Source: Chloroflexota bacterium
Lineage (GTDB): Bacteria; Chloroflexota; Anaerolineae; Aggregatilineales; Phototrophicaceae
Assembly (NCBI GenBank): GCA_028875245.1
Contig: JAPPEU010000035.1
Location: 64,023-128,022, forward strand
Length of the DNA: 64,000 nucleotides
Direction of reading: 5' to 3'
Position numbers and translations under genes: made by a program. The notes under the pieces were generated by a model that was given only the letters and a program-made list of their open reading frames with translations, had not been told where the DNA came from and did no database searches. The number at the start of each line of letters is the position of its first letter. Position 1 is the first letter of the stretch. Shown here in pieces: positions 8,689 through 18,167 of this stretch.

Positions 8689-9432
8689 CTAGATCAAATC
8701 GACCGCCGCGACGGCCGCGCCCACGATGCCCGCTCGATTGCGCAACTGGGCTGGCACAACTTCCGTCTTGCAGCCAATGTAGGGAAAGAACTTCTTGTGG
8801 CGTCTGCTGACGCCGCCCCCGATGATGAACAAATCAGGCGTGATTAGCGACTCAAGATATTCGAGATATTCGGAGACCCGCCTGCCCCATTGCTTCCAGC
8901 TGTAACCCCTGAGTTGACGCGCGCGATCGGTCGCCCGCTCTTCCGCGTCCTTGCCGCGAATGATCAAATGACCCAACTCGGTATTAGGCACCAGCCGCCC
9001 ATCGATAAAGAGCGAACTGCCAATTCCCGTGCCCAAGGTTAGAATCGCCACCAGTCCATCGCGACCGCGGCCGGCGCCGAATTTCATCTCGGCGATGCCG
9101 GCGGCGTCGGCGTCATTGAGCGCGATGACGGGGCAGCCGGTGGCGGATTGCAGCAGCTGCCTGGCGTCAGCGCCGATCCAGGCGTCGTCAATGTTGGCCG
9201 CGGTCATGGTCACGCCGCGTTTTACGACCGCCGGTACTGTGCATCCGATAGCGGCCCTCCATTCAAATCGCTCGGCAATCTCCGCAACTACGGCAGCGAC
9301 AGCCTGGGGTTTTGAAGGTTGAGGCGTTGCAATCCGCAGGCGCTCTGAAGCGAAATTCCCTTCGAGAGTATTGACGATTGCGCCTTTGATGCCGGACCCG
9401 CCAATGTCGATTCCGAGAACATCCACTGTCAA
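8689..9432 (-). CDS. ppgK: Polyphosphate glucokinase (ROK family)
   Basis: A 247-residue ROK-family kinase that phosphorylates glucose with polyphosphate, and often ATP, as donor. Visible are the N-terminal phosphate loop LGIDIGGSGIKGA (6-18), the NDADAAG sugar-binding segment, LTLGTGIGSSLFIDGRLVPNTELGHL, the KQWGRRVSEYLEYLE stretch characteristic of PpgK, and FIIGGGVSRRHKKF. The ROK zinc-binding cysteine motif is absent, as expected for this subgroup. It is convergent with the flavin reductase and divergent from the L,D-transpeptidase. It supplies glucose 6-phosphate to the glycolytic genes found elsewhere in the window. Confidence 0.9.
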   Translation of the reverse strand: MTVDVLGIDIGGSGIKGAIVNTLEGNFASERLRIATPQPSKPQAVAAVVAEIAERFEWRAAIGCTVPAVVKRGVTMTAANIDDAWIGADARQLLQSATGCPVIALNDADAAGIAEMKFGAGRGRDGLVAILTLGTGIGSSLFIDGRLVPNTELGHLIIRGKDAEERATDRARQLRGYSWKQWGRRVSEYLEYLESLITPDLFIIGGGVSRRHKKFFPYIGCKTEVVPAQLRNRAGIVGAAVAAVDLI

Positions 9433-9665
9433 TTTCTCCCTGGCACAGGCACTGAAGTCGATTTTACCATAATGACACTATTTTCTAGCGCCTCATCATC
9501 ACAGCCGGTGTACGTTTGCGCAAGACAGCCAGTGCGCCGCCTGACAAACTCTGCGCAAGCCCTATGGCTGACATGCGCTGGCGAGACTGCGCCAGGACAT
9601 CGATTGAAGTTTTAGCGCTTTTGCGCTTAAATGTAGACTGAATGATTGTGATCCGGGAAAGCCTT

Positions 9666-10697
9666 ATGCGCCTCCGCCGTCTATTGATCCTGATCCTCGC
9701 GCTTTTGCTCGCGCAAGCAGCGAGCCACTCGCAATCGACATGTTCGCCGGCGGGTTGTGGCGTATCTGCCAGCGCAATCGAGGCGCATCGCTGGCCAAAC
9801 GTGCGCCCGCTGCAGATCGACGACGAATTGCTTTACGATAGAGATTACCGCCAAATCGACGGCCTGTTCACGGTGCATTCGGCGCCCAACAGCCCCGAGG
9901 GCCAGAACTTTGGCGCCGGCTATACATTTGTGACCGTCTATGAAGAAAGCGGCGAATGGTCCCGCATCGGCGATAATCAATGGGTCAGGTCGGATATCCT
10001 GAGCGATAGCGTAGCGCCATCACGCTTTGCCGGCGCGCTGCTGCCCGCTGAAGCGGAGCTGCCTTATCCTGTCGCCTGGACGCTGTGGCATCTGCGCGGA
10101 TCAAAGACGCCGGGCGGGCCAGAAGCGTCAGACAATCCCTTCTTGTATCGCTATACGCGCGTCTACATCTACGACGCGGTCGAAGTCGGCGGCTATAACT
10201 GGTACCAGATCGGGCCAAATCAATGGGTGCATCAATTCAAGGTCGCCAAGCTGCTGCCGATTAGCCGGCCGGCAGAGGTCGATACGCACAAGTGGGTGAG
10301 CGTCGACCTTTACGAACAGGTTGCCATTGCTTACGAGGGCAACAAGCCCGTGTTTGCTACGCTGGTGTCGTCCGGCTTGGAGGAATGGCCGACCAACGAG
10401 GGTGTCTTTCACGTTTATGTGCGCTTCAACCGTACGCTCATGAGCGGGGCTTATGCCCAGCCGGACTTCTATTACCTGCAAGAGGTCCCCTGGACGATGT
10501 ATTTCGATGATCAAATCGCCCTGCATGGCGCCTATTGGCATGACGGATTCGGCTTCCGCCGCAGCCATGGCTGTGTGAACCTGACCGTTACCGACGCGCA
10601 CTGGCTTTTTCAATGGGCGCAAAGCGAATACGATTATCAGAATGGCGATCTGGTAGGGCCGGCCGTCTACGTTTATTCAAGCGGCGATTATGATTGA
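9666..10697 (+). CDS. L,D-transpeptidase (YkuD domain), exported
   Basis: About 343 residues. An N-terminal signal peptide (MRLRRLLILILALLLAQAA) indicates export. The middle holds two SH3-like repeats with the related motifs WSRIGDNQWV and WYQIGPNQWV. The YkuD domain occupies the C-terminal third, with HGAYWHDGFGFRRSHGCVNL; the nucleophile is about C303. Such enzymes form 3-3 cross-links in peptidoglycan or attach proteins to it. ATG 9666 is preferred over 9642 because it starts at the basic n-region and follows GGAAAG. It stands alone between ppgK and asd. With the LysM proteins at 38-41 kb it indicates a peptidoglycan wall. Confidence 0.9.
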   Translation: MRLRRLLILILALLLAQAASHSQSTCSPAGCGVSASAIEAHRWPNVRPLQIDDELLYDRDYRQIDGLFTVHSAPNSPEGQNFGAGYTFVTVYEESGEWSRIGDNQWVRSDILSDSVAPSRFAGALLPAEAELPYPVAWTLWHLRGSKTPGGPEASDNPFLYRYTRVYIYDAVEVGGYNWYQIGPNQWVHQFKVAKLLPISRPAEVDTHKWVSVDLYEQVAIAYEGNKPVFATLVSSGLEEWPTNEGVFHVYVRFNRTLMSGAYAQPDFYYLQEVPWTMYFDDQIALHGAYWHDGFGFRRSHGCVNLTVTDAHWLFQWAQSEYDYQNGDLVGPAVYVYSSGDYD

Positions 10698-10704
10698 AGG
10701 TTCC

Positions 10705-11787
10705 TCAAAGCGCCTGAGCGGTTTCGACCGTATGAAATCCCTCGATATAGCCCTCTACCGCCGCGAGTTCGGCATTCAATATGCTGCAGCCGGCCGCGCC
10801 GCGCACCGTATTGTGTGACAGGGCGGCGAACTTGTAACCCAATACCGGGCACTCCCTTAGCCGACCGATGCTGGTCTGCATGCCGCCACCGGCTTCACGG
10901 TCGCGCCGTGGCTGAGGGCGGTCGGCCTGGTCCAAGTATTGCAGTGGAAAGGCGGGAGCGCTGGGCAAAGCTGGAATGGGGTCGGCAGCCCGCCAGGCAA
11001 CCCAGTCATCGATTATCGAAGAAAGCGCCGGGCCCTCTTCGAGTTCAACCGAAATGTTGATGAGATGGCCGTCAACAACGGGTACGCGCGTGCAGGTGGC
11101 GCTAACGACCATATCCAGCGCCTGGATGCCTTCGCCGTCGAAAGAGCCGAGCATCTTGCGCGATTCGGTCTCCATCTTGTTTTCATCGCCCGGCACATAC
11201 GGCAAGATGTTGTCGATCATGTCCATGGACGACAGCCCGGGATAACCGGCGCCACTGACCGCCTGTTCGCTCACAAGATGCAAGCGGCGGATGCCATACT
11301 TTGTCAGCGGCTTCAGCGCCATGACCACCGGCATGACTGTACAGTTGGAATTGGCGATCAAGGCGCCGCCGGCCCAGCCGCGCTTGCGCCGCTGCGCGTC
11401 AAGCAAGCCGATATGTTCAGCATTGACCTCGGGCAGCAGAAGCGGCACATCGGCCAGCATGCGATTGGCCGATGCATTCGTGCAGACGACATGCCCGGCT
11501 TCGGCCAGGGCCAATTCGCGCGTGATGGCCGCCGCTTTGGGCAGCGCCGAGAACACCAGCGGAGACTCCAGCGGCGCATCCAGCGCTTTCACCGTCAGCC
11601 CGGCGACGCTCGCGGGCGGGTTGTCGTTCAAGATCCAATGGGCCGCTTCGGCATAGGCCTTGCCGGCGCTTCGATGCGAGCCCACGACTTCGCAAACGCG
11701 AAACCAAGGGTGCCCTTCCAGCAGTTGAATGAACCGCTGCCCCACCGCGCCCGTCGCGCCCAGAATCGCTACATCCAGCTTTTGCAT
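10705..11787 (-). CDS. asd: Aspartate-semialdehyde dehydrogenase
   Basis: A 360-residue NADPH-dependent enzyme making aspartate semialdehyde from aspartyl phosphate for lysine, methionine and threonine synthesis. GATGAVGQRFIQLL (about residues 8-21) is the nucleotide loop. The catalytic cysteine is in ANSNCTVMPVVMAL, and CPVLGYKFAALSHNTVRGAAG is the C-terminal signature. The sequence style is that of the archaeal/fungal-type subgroup. ATG 11787 follows GGCGAG by 8 nt, and a GTG three codons earlier is possible. The gene starts 15 nt after the pheA stop, so the two are almost certainly one operon. It is convergent with the L,D-transpeptidase. Confidence 0.93.
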   Translation of the reverse strand: MQKLDVAILGATGAVGQRFIQLLEGHPWFRVCEVVGSHRSAGKAYAEAAHWILNDNPPASVAGLTVKALDAPLESPLVFSALPKAAAITRELALAEAGHVVCTNASANRMLADVPLLLPEVNAEHIGLLDAQRRKRGWAGGALIANSNCTVMPVVMALKPLTKYGIRRLHLVSEQAVSGAGYPGLSSMDMIDNILPYVPGDENKMETESRKMLGSFDGEGIQALDMVVSATCTRVPVVDGHLINISVELEEGPALSSIIDDWVAWRAADPIPALPSAPAFPLQYLDQADRPQPRRDREAGGGMQTSIGRLRECPVLGYKFAALSHNTVRGAAGCSILNAELAAVEGYIEGFHTVETAQAL

Positions 11788-11802
11788 ACTGTTCACTCGC
11801 CG

Positions 11803-12636
11803 TTACATGCCTACAGTTCCGGAACGCACAGCCGGGTAAGAACCCAACATCTTGACGAAAGAGGTCAACTGCAATAATTGCATAAGCAGCTCTTGACAGC
11901 GCGGATCCTGCCAGTGGCCCTCAAAATCGAGATAGAAGAGAGGCTCCCAGGGGCGATTGCGCCGCGGACGGGATTCCAGCTTGGTCAAGTTCAGGTCGCG
12001 CTTGGCGAACTCGCCGAGACATTCGTAGAGCGCCGCGGGTCGGTTGCGCGTGGCGAAAACGATGGAGGTCTTGTTGTAGTCGGAGGGTTCAGGATCGCCA
12101 TGCCCCATCAACAGGAAGCGGGTGTAATTGAATTGCTCGTCTTCGATTTCGTTCGCAATCAGCTCGAGATCATAAAGTTCGCCAGCCAACTTGGACGCGA
12201 TTACCGCGACGCCCGGTTCCGGGTTTTCCGCCAGGTCTTGGGCGGCGCCGGCCGTATCGTACCAGCCCACAGCCTTGATGCTGTTGCGCTTTAGGAATCG
12301 TTCACATTGCAGCAAAGCTTGCGGATGGGAACGCGCCTGCTTTATATCGTCCAGCGCCGCGCCCTGATTGGCCAACAAGGCATGGTGGACGTGCAAGATC
12401 ACTTCGGCCTGAATGCGCACATCATGATCGAGCAGCAATTCATAAGCGCCGGACACAGAGCCGGAGAAAGCGTTTTCGACCGGCAGCAAGCTGTAATCGA
12501 CGGCATCCGTCAGCAGGGCGTCAAAGAGTTGATTGAAGTCCTGGCAGGGATGCGCCTCGACATCTTCGCCGAAGTGCTGCCGAACCGCGATTTCTGAATT
12601 GGCGCCGGGTATACCCTGATAGGCGACTTTAGGCAT
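11803..12636 (-). CDS. pheA: Prephenate dehydratase
   Basis: A 277-residue monofunctional enzyme converting prephenate to phenylpyruvate for phenylalanine. The catalytic domain (1-180) starts KVAYQGIPGANSEIA and contains LPVENAFSGSV, the SHPQALLQC motif, and the active-site YTRFLL. The C-terminal ACT domain (about 190-275) carries LTKLESRPRRNRPWEPLFYLDFEGH, with the ESRP motif that senses phenylalanine, so feedback inhibition is expected. There is no fused chorismate mutase. ATG 12636 (MPKVAYQG) fits the family better than the earlier in-frame start at 12669. It is the first gene of the pheA-asd pair. Confidence 0.93.
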   Translation of the reverse strand: MPKVAYQGIPGANSEIAVRQHFGEDVEAHPCQDFNQLFDALLTDAVDYSLLPVENAFSGSVSGAYELLLDHDVRIQAEVILHVHHALLANQGAALDDIKQARSHPQALLQCERFLKRNSIKAVGWYDTAGAAQDLAENPEPGVAVIASKLAGELYDLELIANEIEDEQFNYTRFLLMGHGDPEPSDYNKTSIVFATRNRPAALYECLGEFAKRDLNLTKLESRPRRNRPWEPLFYLDFEGHWQDPRCQELLMQLLQLTSFVKMLGSYPAVRSGTVGM

Positions 12637-12978
12637 GCGATGAATGCTCGTTTTCCTCAGGCTCGGCAAATCATAAACAAGCAGCGCTGATAATTGAAGC
12701 CTTGAGTTTGCCCCTCAATGGATGACAAGCGCCAAGCTGCGGCGCTGGTCCACCCCCCTCAATCCCCCCATAGCAATGGGGGGAAGCTGTCTCGCTTTGA
12801 ATCAACTCGGGGTGTCTGGCGAAAAATTTGCAAATGGTTGGAAACGACACAAATCTCGGGCAGTCTTAGCTCCCGTTCCCTTAATGCCTTGGGGGAAGAG
12901 GCCGGGGGTTGGGGGTAGGATTGCGCGTTAGAACTCCAGTGCCGGCCTGCTCTATCAGACAGGACAGCCGCTTGCGCC
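12637..12978. other. Non-coding gap with G/C-tract repeats
   Basis: Between pheA and the Hsp20 gene. It holds an inverted repeat CCCCCC-ATAGCAAT-GGGGGG near 12768-12787, and G-rich text GCCTTGGGGGAAGAGGCC with GGGGGTTGGGGG near 12886-12915. It resembles a dispersed intergenic repeat. Short frames across it look like noise. Confidence 0.5.
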
Positions 12979-13007
12979 GCGACAAATCCGGCTCGCCTTC
13001 GTATAAT
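12979..13007 (+). promoter_or_regulatory. Probable promoter of the Hsp20-like gene
   Basis: GCGACA at 12979-12984, a 17-nt spacer, and a perfect TATAAT at 13002-13007, ending 32 nt before the start codon. Confidence 0.5.
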
Positions 13008-13039
13008 AGTTGTGAAGACCCGTTTTGCGAGGAGAACCA

Positions 13040-13477
13040 ATGGGCAATCAACCAAGATTCGACCCGATGAAAGAAATTCAGAATCTGGGCGAACAGATCA
13101 CCAAGCAGATTGAAAAAGGCATCCGAACCGTGACGAGCGGCGCAGACGGTTTGCTGCTGGATATATACGAGGCCGATGGCGCCCTGACCATCAGCTCGCA
13201 GCCGATTGACGGCCTGGTCAAAGACGATATCGAGATCAGTCTGGAAAGCAATATCCTCACGGTCTCCGTGCGGTCCGAGCCCGAGCCGACGCCGACATCC
13301 GCGCGCTATCTGCTGCAAGAGCGGCGCTTTGGGACGCTGACCAGAGATGTGGAATTGTCGGTGCCGGTCAAAGGTCAGGAGGCGCGCGCCAAAGTGGAAG
13401 GCGGCAATCGGCTTGTGATCACCCTGCCAATTGACGACAGCGTATACGGCAATATCACCGTGACGCCCGTGGAATAG
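13040..13477 (+). CDS. Hsp20/alpha-crystallin-like protein
   Basis: A 145-residue protein of the small heat-shock protein (IbpA/Hsp20) fold, an ATP-independent holdase for unfolding proteins. The N-terminal arm (1-30) is polar and helical. The alpha-crystallin domain begins at DGLLLDIYEADGALTISSQPIDGLVKDDIEISLESNILTVSV and ends with GNRLVITLPIDDS, in place of the usual NGVLTVTLPK motif. The C-terminal IxI motif is represented by NITVTPV. ATG 13040 has GAGGAGAACC directly upstream. A TATAAT-type promoter precedes it, so it is probably monocistronic. Divergence from classic Hsp20 is moderate. Confidence 0.75.
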   Translation: MGNQPRFDPMKEIQNLGEQITKQIEKGIRTVTSGADGLLLDIYEADGALTISSQPIDGLVKDDIEISLESNILTVSVRSEPEPTPTSARYLLQERRFGTLTRDVELSVPVKGQEARAKVEGGNRLVITLPIDDSVYGNITVTPVE

Positions 13478-13525
13478 CGTTTCAAGGGCCGCCGGCGCGC
13501 GGGAAAGCCGATGCTGCGGGCGCGG

Positions 13526-14569
13526 CTAATTGCTGCTCAGAAACTTGCCCAGCGCTGACTTCGCTTCAAGATCGAAATCTTGCAGCATGCCTTCCTTGCG
13601 CTCGGCATTCATGAAGGACAGCTCAATCGCCCCCCGCGCCAAGCGAATCAGTTGCTCCACGCCGATTCCGCAGTCTTCGCCCGCACGAGCGTACTCGTCG
13701 ATCAGAGAGCTCTGATAAAGCGACGGCCGGTCACAAGAAAGCGCGATTTGCGCATCGCTTTCGCTGAGAAGCTGCAAGGGGAAATCAGCCGCTTTTGCCG
13801 CCAGCCCCGTGCTTATCGCCCGCGTCACTGATACCACAGTCGGCGTCGCGCTGGCCGCGATTTCTTTTATTGCTGCGTCAGCGTCGGTGGCGTGCCAGTC
13901 ACTGACCAGCCGATTCGGTTGGAGTTCCTCGACGGCGTCGCGGATGCCGCTTGCGCCCAGGCTGTCCCCGGCGCCCACTACGATCTGAAGCTCCTTCTTT
14001 TGCGCTGTGCCAAATGCGCGCTTGAACTGACCGACGGGCTGAGCCTCTTCCTGCCCGGTAAGCCCAAGCGCGACGACATTGCCCTGGCGGGCTGCGCTGC
14101 CGGTTGCCCAGCGCGCCACATCATCGCCGACGCGCGGATTATCGCGCGGGATACACAAAATCCAGGACATGTCTACATCCCAGGCGCGCAAGGCGCGGTC
14201 GCGTCCGTCATTGAGCGCATCAATGAAAGTATCGAAGTTCATGCGAGCGCTGCCCACGAAATCCGACGGCACAACGGATACCTCCGCGTAGGGAATGTTC
14301 TGCTTGGACAAGGCAACGCCGATATCGTACACGGCAAGCGCGATGTCTTCGGGATACATTATCCAGCTGCCGGCAGCGGCTGCGATCTCGTCATAGCGAG
14401 CCGGGTCTGGTTTGTCGAGCATTTCGACCCAATGCGCAAAGTCATCCGTTTGAGCCGGTATGCCGTTTTGATTGGCGATCAGCAACAGGCTTTCTTTGCG
14501 CAAGGCGCCTGTCAACTGTAGGTTGAGCTCTACTTTGGGAAGCGCTTTGATGAAGTCCCGCAATGTCAT
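13526..14569 (-). CDS. Adenosine deaminase-like protein lacking metal ligands
   Basis: A 347-residue protein with the length and order of adenosine/adenine deaminases, but with the zinc site erased. The family start LPKxELHxHLxG reads LPKVELNLQLTG, so the HxH pair is N16/Q18. The HAGE motif reads GAGD (199-202). The GHG that follows in the family appears as SDW (223-225). The SxNTDDP aspartate motif appears as LSCDRPSLY (277-285). Alignment of spacing, helices (ALRKESLLLIA) and the IRDAVEELQPNRLVSD strand still supports homology. Deaminase activity is unlikely; a binding, regulatory or different catalytic role is inferred. It lies downstream of pyrG on the same strand. Confidence 0.8.
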   Translation of the reverse strand: MTLRDFIKALPKVELNLQLTGALRKESLLLIANQNGIPAQTDDFAHWVEMLDKPDPARYDEIAAAAGSWIMYPEDIALAVYDIGVALSKQNIPYAEVSVVPSDFVGSARMNFDTFIDALNDGRDRALRAWDVDMSWILCIPRDNPRVGDDVARWATGSAARQGNVVALGLTGQEEAQPVGQFKRAFGTAQKKELQIVVGAGDSLGASGIRDAVEELQPNRLVSDWHATDADAAIKEIAASATPTVVSVTRAISTGLAAKAADFPLQLLSESDAQIALSCDRPSLYQSSLIDEYARAGEDCGIGVEQLIRLARGAIELSFMNAERKEGMLQDFDLEAKSALGKFLSSN

Positions 14570-14664
14570 GATGGATTCCGATTCGATAGCTGTTCAGTGC
14601 GCGCGTGGGAGCGAAACTGGCGAAATCGCCGACTTGATGGCGCCGCTCCGGGCGCGGTTTTGGC

Positions 14665-16335
14665 TCAGTTCTCATCCATGCTGAAGGCGGATGCCTGCCT
14701 AAAGCGTCCGATTTCAGCGCGATATTCGGCCGCCGCCTGTACGAGGGCGGAAAAGAGCGGATGCGGTCGATTGGGCCGGCTCAGAAATTCCGGATGAAAT
14801 TGACAGCCAAGCATAAAGGGATGATCCTGTAGCTCGGTGATTTCCACCAGGATGCCGTCCGGGCTTAAGCCGCTGAAGCAGACGCCGTTAGCCGCGAACA
14901 CTTCGCGATAATCGTTGTTGAATTCGAAGCGATGCCGGTGGCGCTCCAGAATCTCCCCGGCGCCGTAAGCCCGGGCCGCCAGGGAATTCGGCAGCAATTG
15001 ACAGGGGTATTCGCCAAGCCGCATTGTGCCGCCCATGTCGGTAATCGCGCGCTGCTCCAGCATGAGATCGATCACCGGATGCGGCGTACTCAGGTCAAAT
15101 TCGGAGCTGTTGGCGTCGTCCAGCCCCAGCACATTGCGCGCGTACTCGATGCACATCACTTGCATGCCCAGGCAAAGACCGAGATAAGGCGCCTTATTCT
15201 CGCGCGCGTATTTCGCGGCGACAATCTTGCCTTCAATGCCGCGGTAGCCGAATCCACTGCCGACAATAATCCCGTCAAGCTCGTCAAGCTCGTCGATGCG
15301 CTTGCCTTTCTCCAGGTCGCCGGAGTGTATCCAGCGAATCTCAACATCCTGGTTCTGCTGTATTCCCGCGTGCACGATCGCCTCTTTGACCGACATGTAG
15401 GCGTCGTGCAGTTCAACGTATTTTCCCACGATGGCGATGCGCAGCTTGTCCGTCGCTGATCGACGCTTGCGGACGATTTCGCGCCACTCGCTGAGATCGG
15501 GCGCGTCGGCTTCCAGCCGCAGCCGATTCAAAATATATTCGCCCAATCCCGTCTCCTCAATCATCAAGGGCACCGCATAAATGTTGTCGGCCGTTTGCAG
15601 CGGAATGACCGCGTTTTCGTCCACATCGCAGAAGAGCGCGATCTTGCTGATGATTTCTTTGTTTATCGGGTGATCGGTGCGGGCGATTATCACGCTGGGC
15701 TGAATGCCGATGCCGCGGAGTTCACGCACGCTGTGTTGGGTCGGCTTGGTCTTCAACTCGTCGGTGGCGCCGATATGCGGCAAAAACGTGACATGAACAT
15801 ACAGCGCGTCATGCCGCGGCAGCTCGGTACGCAGTTGACGAAGCGCTTCCAAGAATGGCAGGCTCTCAATGTCGCCCGCGGTGCCGCCAACTTCGACGAT
15901 GACCACATCGGCGTCTGTCTGCCTGCCCACAAGTTTGATGCAGCGTTTGATCTCGTTGGTGATGTGCGGCACGACTTGAATGGTGCCGCCCAGATAATCG
16001 CCTTTTCGCTCTTTCTCAATCACTGTCAGATACACTTGACCGGCCGTGATGTTAGACATTCGGCTGACATTTTCATCGACGAAGCGTTCATAATGTCCCA
16101 AATCCAGATCGGTCTCCGCGCCATCAGACGTGACAAATACCTCGCCGTGCTGATAAGGGCTCATCGTGCCGGGGTCGACATTCAGATAGGGATCAAGCTT
16201 CTGTATGGCAACTTTCAAGCCGCGCGCCTTCAGAATGCGACCAATTGCCGCCACTGTCAGGCCCTTGCCCACCGAGCTGACGACGCCGCCCGTGCAAAAG
16301 ATGTATTTGGGTTTCGATATCACCTGTTCAACCAT
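14665..16335 (-). CDS. pyrG: CTP synthase
   Basis: A 556-residue enzyme aminating UTP to CTP with glutamine and ATP. The N-terminal synthetase domain (1-270) has the P-loop FCTGGVVSSVGKG, DPYLNVDPGTMSPYQHGEVFV and VEVGGTAGDIESLPFLEA. The C-terminal class I glutamine amidotransferase domain has GSGFGYRGIEGK, the nucleophile in YLGLCLGMQ, and the catalytic HPEF near the end. ATG 16335 (MVEQVISKPKYIF) fits other CTP synthases, and the in-frame 19-codon extension is rejected. The deaminase-like gene follows 95 bp downstream and the roadblock gene precedes it by 70 bp, all on the minus strand. Confidence 0.96.
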   Translation of the reverse strand: MVEQVISKPKYIFCTGGVVSSVGKGLTVAAIGRILKARGLKVAIQKLDPYLNVDPGTMSPYQHGEVFVTSDGAETDLDLGHYERFVDENVSRMSNITAGQVYLTVIEKERKGDYLGGTIQVVPHITNEIKRCIKLVGRQTDADVVIVEVGGTAGDIESLPFLEALRQLRTELPRHDALYVHVTFLPHIGATDELKTKPTQHSVRELRGIGIQPSVIIARTDHPINKEIISKIALFCDVDENAVIPLQTADNIYAVPLMIEETGLGEYILNRLRLEADAPDLSEWREIVRKRRSATDKLRIAIVGKYVELHDAYMSVKEAIVHAGIQQNQDVEIRWIHSGDLEKGKRIDELDELDGIIVGSGFGYRGIEGKIVAAKYARENKAPYLGLCLGMQVMCIEYARNVLGLDDANSSEFDLSTPHPVIDLMLEQRAITDMGGTMRLGEYPCQLLPNSLAARAYGAGEILERHRHRFEFNNDYREVFAANGVCFSGLSPDGILVEITELQDHPFMLGCQFHPEFLSRPNRPHPLFSALVQAAAEYRAEIGRFRQASAFSMDEN

Positions 16336-16405
16336 TCTTCTCGCCCCATCGTCATGTCTGGCATTGATCTGCCGGTCCGGTCGATGCTTCATTCCGGCCG
16401 GCGAC

Positions 16406-16777
16406 TTACAAGATCCGCCGCAAATCAGAAACGGCTTCCCGCATATCCAGGAAAATCAGCCCCAACTTCGCCTCATTCGCCGCCAGGGCTGTGAGCACCG
16501 CCCCGTCATCAATGGCCATCAGCAAGACGTAGCCGGCCTCCCCCTTGATAGTCACCTGGCTGAGCTGCCCCCGATTCAATTCCATCGCGATCCGCTCGCC
16601 CAAAGCCAGCATAGCCGCCGTCATCGCCGCCATCAGATTGTCTTCCAGCGTTTCCGGCAAGGCGGAGGCAATCATCAGCCCTTCGACGCTGATGACGGCA
16701 GCCGCCTCAAGATCCGGGCAAAGCTCCCTCAGCGCGCTCAGACGCTGGTTGATGAGTTGAGTCTTGGTCGCCTTCAA
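16406..16777 (-). CDS. Roadblock/LC7-domain protein
   Basis: A 123-residue single-domain roadblock/LC7 (MglB-like) protein. The family regulates small Ras-like GTPases as activating or scaffolding homodimers. The pattern is typical: an N-terminal helix (QLINQRLSALRELCPDLEAAAVIS), VEGLMIASALP, the long helix MAAMTAAMLALGERIAMEL, then QVTIKGEAGYVLLMAIDDGAVLTALA. The start is TTG with GAGG 6 nt before it. No MglA-like GTPase gene is in the window, so the partner is unknown. It sits just upstream of pyrG on the same strand and diverges from the MoxR gene. Confidence 0.8.
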   Translation of the reverse strand: MKATKTQLINQRLSALRELCPDLEAAAVISVEGLMIASALPETLEDNLMAAMTAAMLALGERIAMELNRGQLSQVTIKGEAGYVLLMAIDDGAVLTALAANEAKLGLIFLDMREAVSDLRRIL

Positions 16778-17162
16778 AGAACGCCTCTTCCGCAGCCAAC
16801 CCGAACTCCTTGTCCCTTACCAACATTGCAAGACCACAGACTCATGATACTATCTCGTGGCGGCCGTTCTGAAGTTGAGCTTCTAGCCGAAGGTTGCGGA
16901 AACGCGAAGCTGCGCTATAGCAACTTGACGCCTATCATTATACTTGCATTGACGCTGGCGGCAAGTTGTGGCGATGCCGAATCTCGGGCGATCGCCTCGC
17001 CGGCATATTCACCACGGAGCGCGCCGCGGACGGCGGGGATTCCAGTCGCTTGGCGAAGTTGTCATGCGAACAGAATTTGCCACTGCTTGCGCTCAAGAAT
17101 GCTGTTATGCTGGTCTTCGCTATACTACAATAGGTGTATCCGCTTAACTTGGAAATGAGTGA
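16778..17162. other. Divergent intergenic region, no gene seen
   Basis: 385 bp between the roadblock and MoxR genes. A TATACT near 17120 is a possible -10 for MoxR, with no clear -35. The 953-bp plus-strand frame that crosses it is antisense to roadblock and pyrG and is not supported. Confidence 0.4.
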
Positions 17163-18161
17163 ATGAGCGAGCAGTTAAGAACGCCCAGCCAGACTAGCCA
17201 ACTGCGGCAGACGGCGGCGCCGGTTAAGGAAATTGCGGAACGAATCGCAAACAGCGTTGGGCAGGTCATACTCGGCAAAAGCAATGAAGTCCGCTTGTCG
17301 ATATTGGGCATGCTTTGCCGCGGTCATATTTTGCTGGAGGATATTCCGGGCGTCGGCAAAACCATGATGGCCAAGTCCCTCGCCCGGGCCGTGGGCTGCA
17401 CGTTCAACCGCATCCAGTTCACGCCGGATATGCTGCCCTCCGATATCACCGGCGTCTCGATATTCAATCCGAAAACGCGGGAATTTGAATTTCGCCCGGG
17501 CCCTATCATGGCGCAGATTGTGCTGGCCGACGAAATCAACCGCGCGACGCCCAAGACGCAGTCGGCCCTGCTTGAAGCGATGGAAGAAGGGCAAATGACC
17601 GTCGACGGCGTGACCTACCGCCTAAGCAATCCCTTCCTGATCATGGCGACGCAGAATCCAATCGAGTACGAAGGCACATTCCCCCTGCCGGAAGCCCAAT
17701 TGGACCGCTTCCTGATACGCATCCAGATGGGATACCCGCAGCCGGAGGACGAACTCAGGATTCTGGCTTCACAACAATATCAGCACCCGATACAGAATCT
17801 GCAGCAGGTGGTGACATTGAAGGAACTACTCGCCGCGCAGCAACTGATCAAGGATGTCTATGTCGCTAAAGAAGTGCAGCAGTACATCATCAACCTGATC
17901 ACCGCATCGCGGCGGCACGCCGATGTATATCTCGGCAGCAGTCCCCGCGGGTCACTGGCGCTTTTCCGCGCTTCGCAGGCGCGCGCTGCCATGAGCGGGC
18001 GCGATTTTGTCATTCCCGACGATGTCAAAGCCTTGGCGGAGGTGACGCTGGCGCACCGCATCATCGTGGGTCCGGCGGCCCGCCTCAAGAATATAACGTC
18101 GCGCGCCATCGTGCAGGATATCTTGCAATCGACGCCGGTTCCGGGTTCTTCCGTTCGTTAG
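17163..18161 (+). CDS. MoxR-family AAA+ ATPase
   Basis: A 332-residue AAA+ ATPase of the MoxR group, thought to act as a chaperone that assembles or activates partner proteins, often with vWA or DUF58 proteins. The Walker A motif is GVGKTMMAK (about residues 62-70), and Walker B is [23 protein letters not shown]. Sensor 1 is FLIMATQNP, followed by the arginine-finger region [13 protein letters not shown]. The C-terminal lid contains [18 protein letters not shown] and [18 protein letters not shown]. The next gene, a DUF58 protein, begins 6 bp after the stop. The usual transglutaminase-like partner is missing. Confidence 0.93.
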   Translation: MSEQLRTPSQTSQLRQTAAPVKEIAERIANSVGQVILGKSNEVRLSILGMLCRGHILLEDIPGVGKTMMAKSLARAVGCTFNRIQFTPDMLPSDITGVSIFNPKTREFEFRPGPIMAQIVLADEINRATPKTQSALLEAMEEGQMTVDGVTYRLSNPFLIMATQNPIEYEGTFPLPEAQLDRFLIRIQMGYPQPEDELRILASQQYQHPIQNLQQVVTLKELLAAQQLIKDVYVAKEVQQYIINLITASRRHADVYLGSSPRGSLALFRASQARAAMSGRDFVIPDDVKALAEVTLAHRIIVGPAARLKNITSRAIVQDILQSTPVPGSSVR

Positions 18162-18167
18162 GGTCTT

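Noticed and set aside
10939..11877. 312-codon plus-strand frame
   Set aside because: It is antisense to asd, with Arg/His-rich composition typical of a shadow frame.
15595..16494. 299-codon plus-strand frame
   Set aside because: It is antisense to pyrG, which has all CTP synthase motifs.
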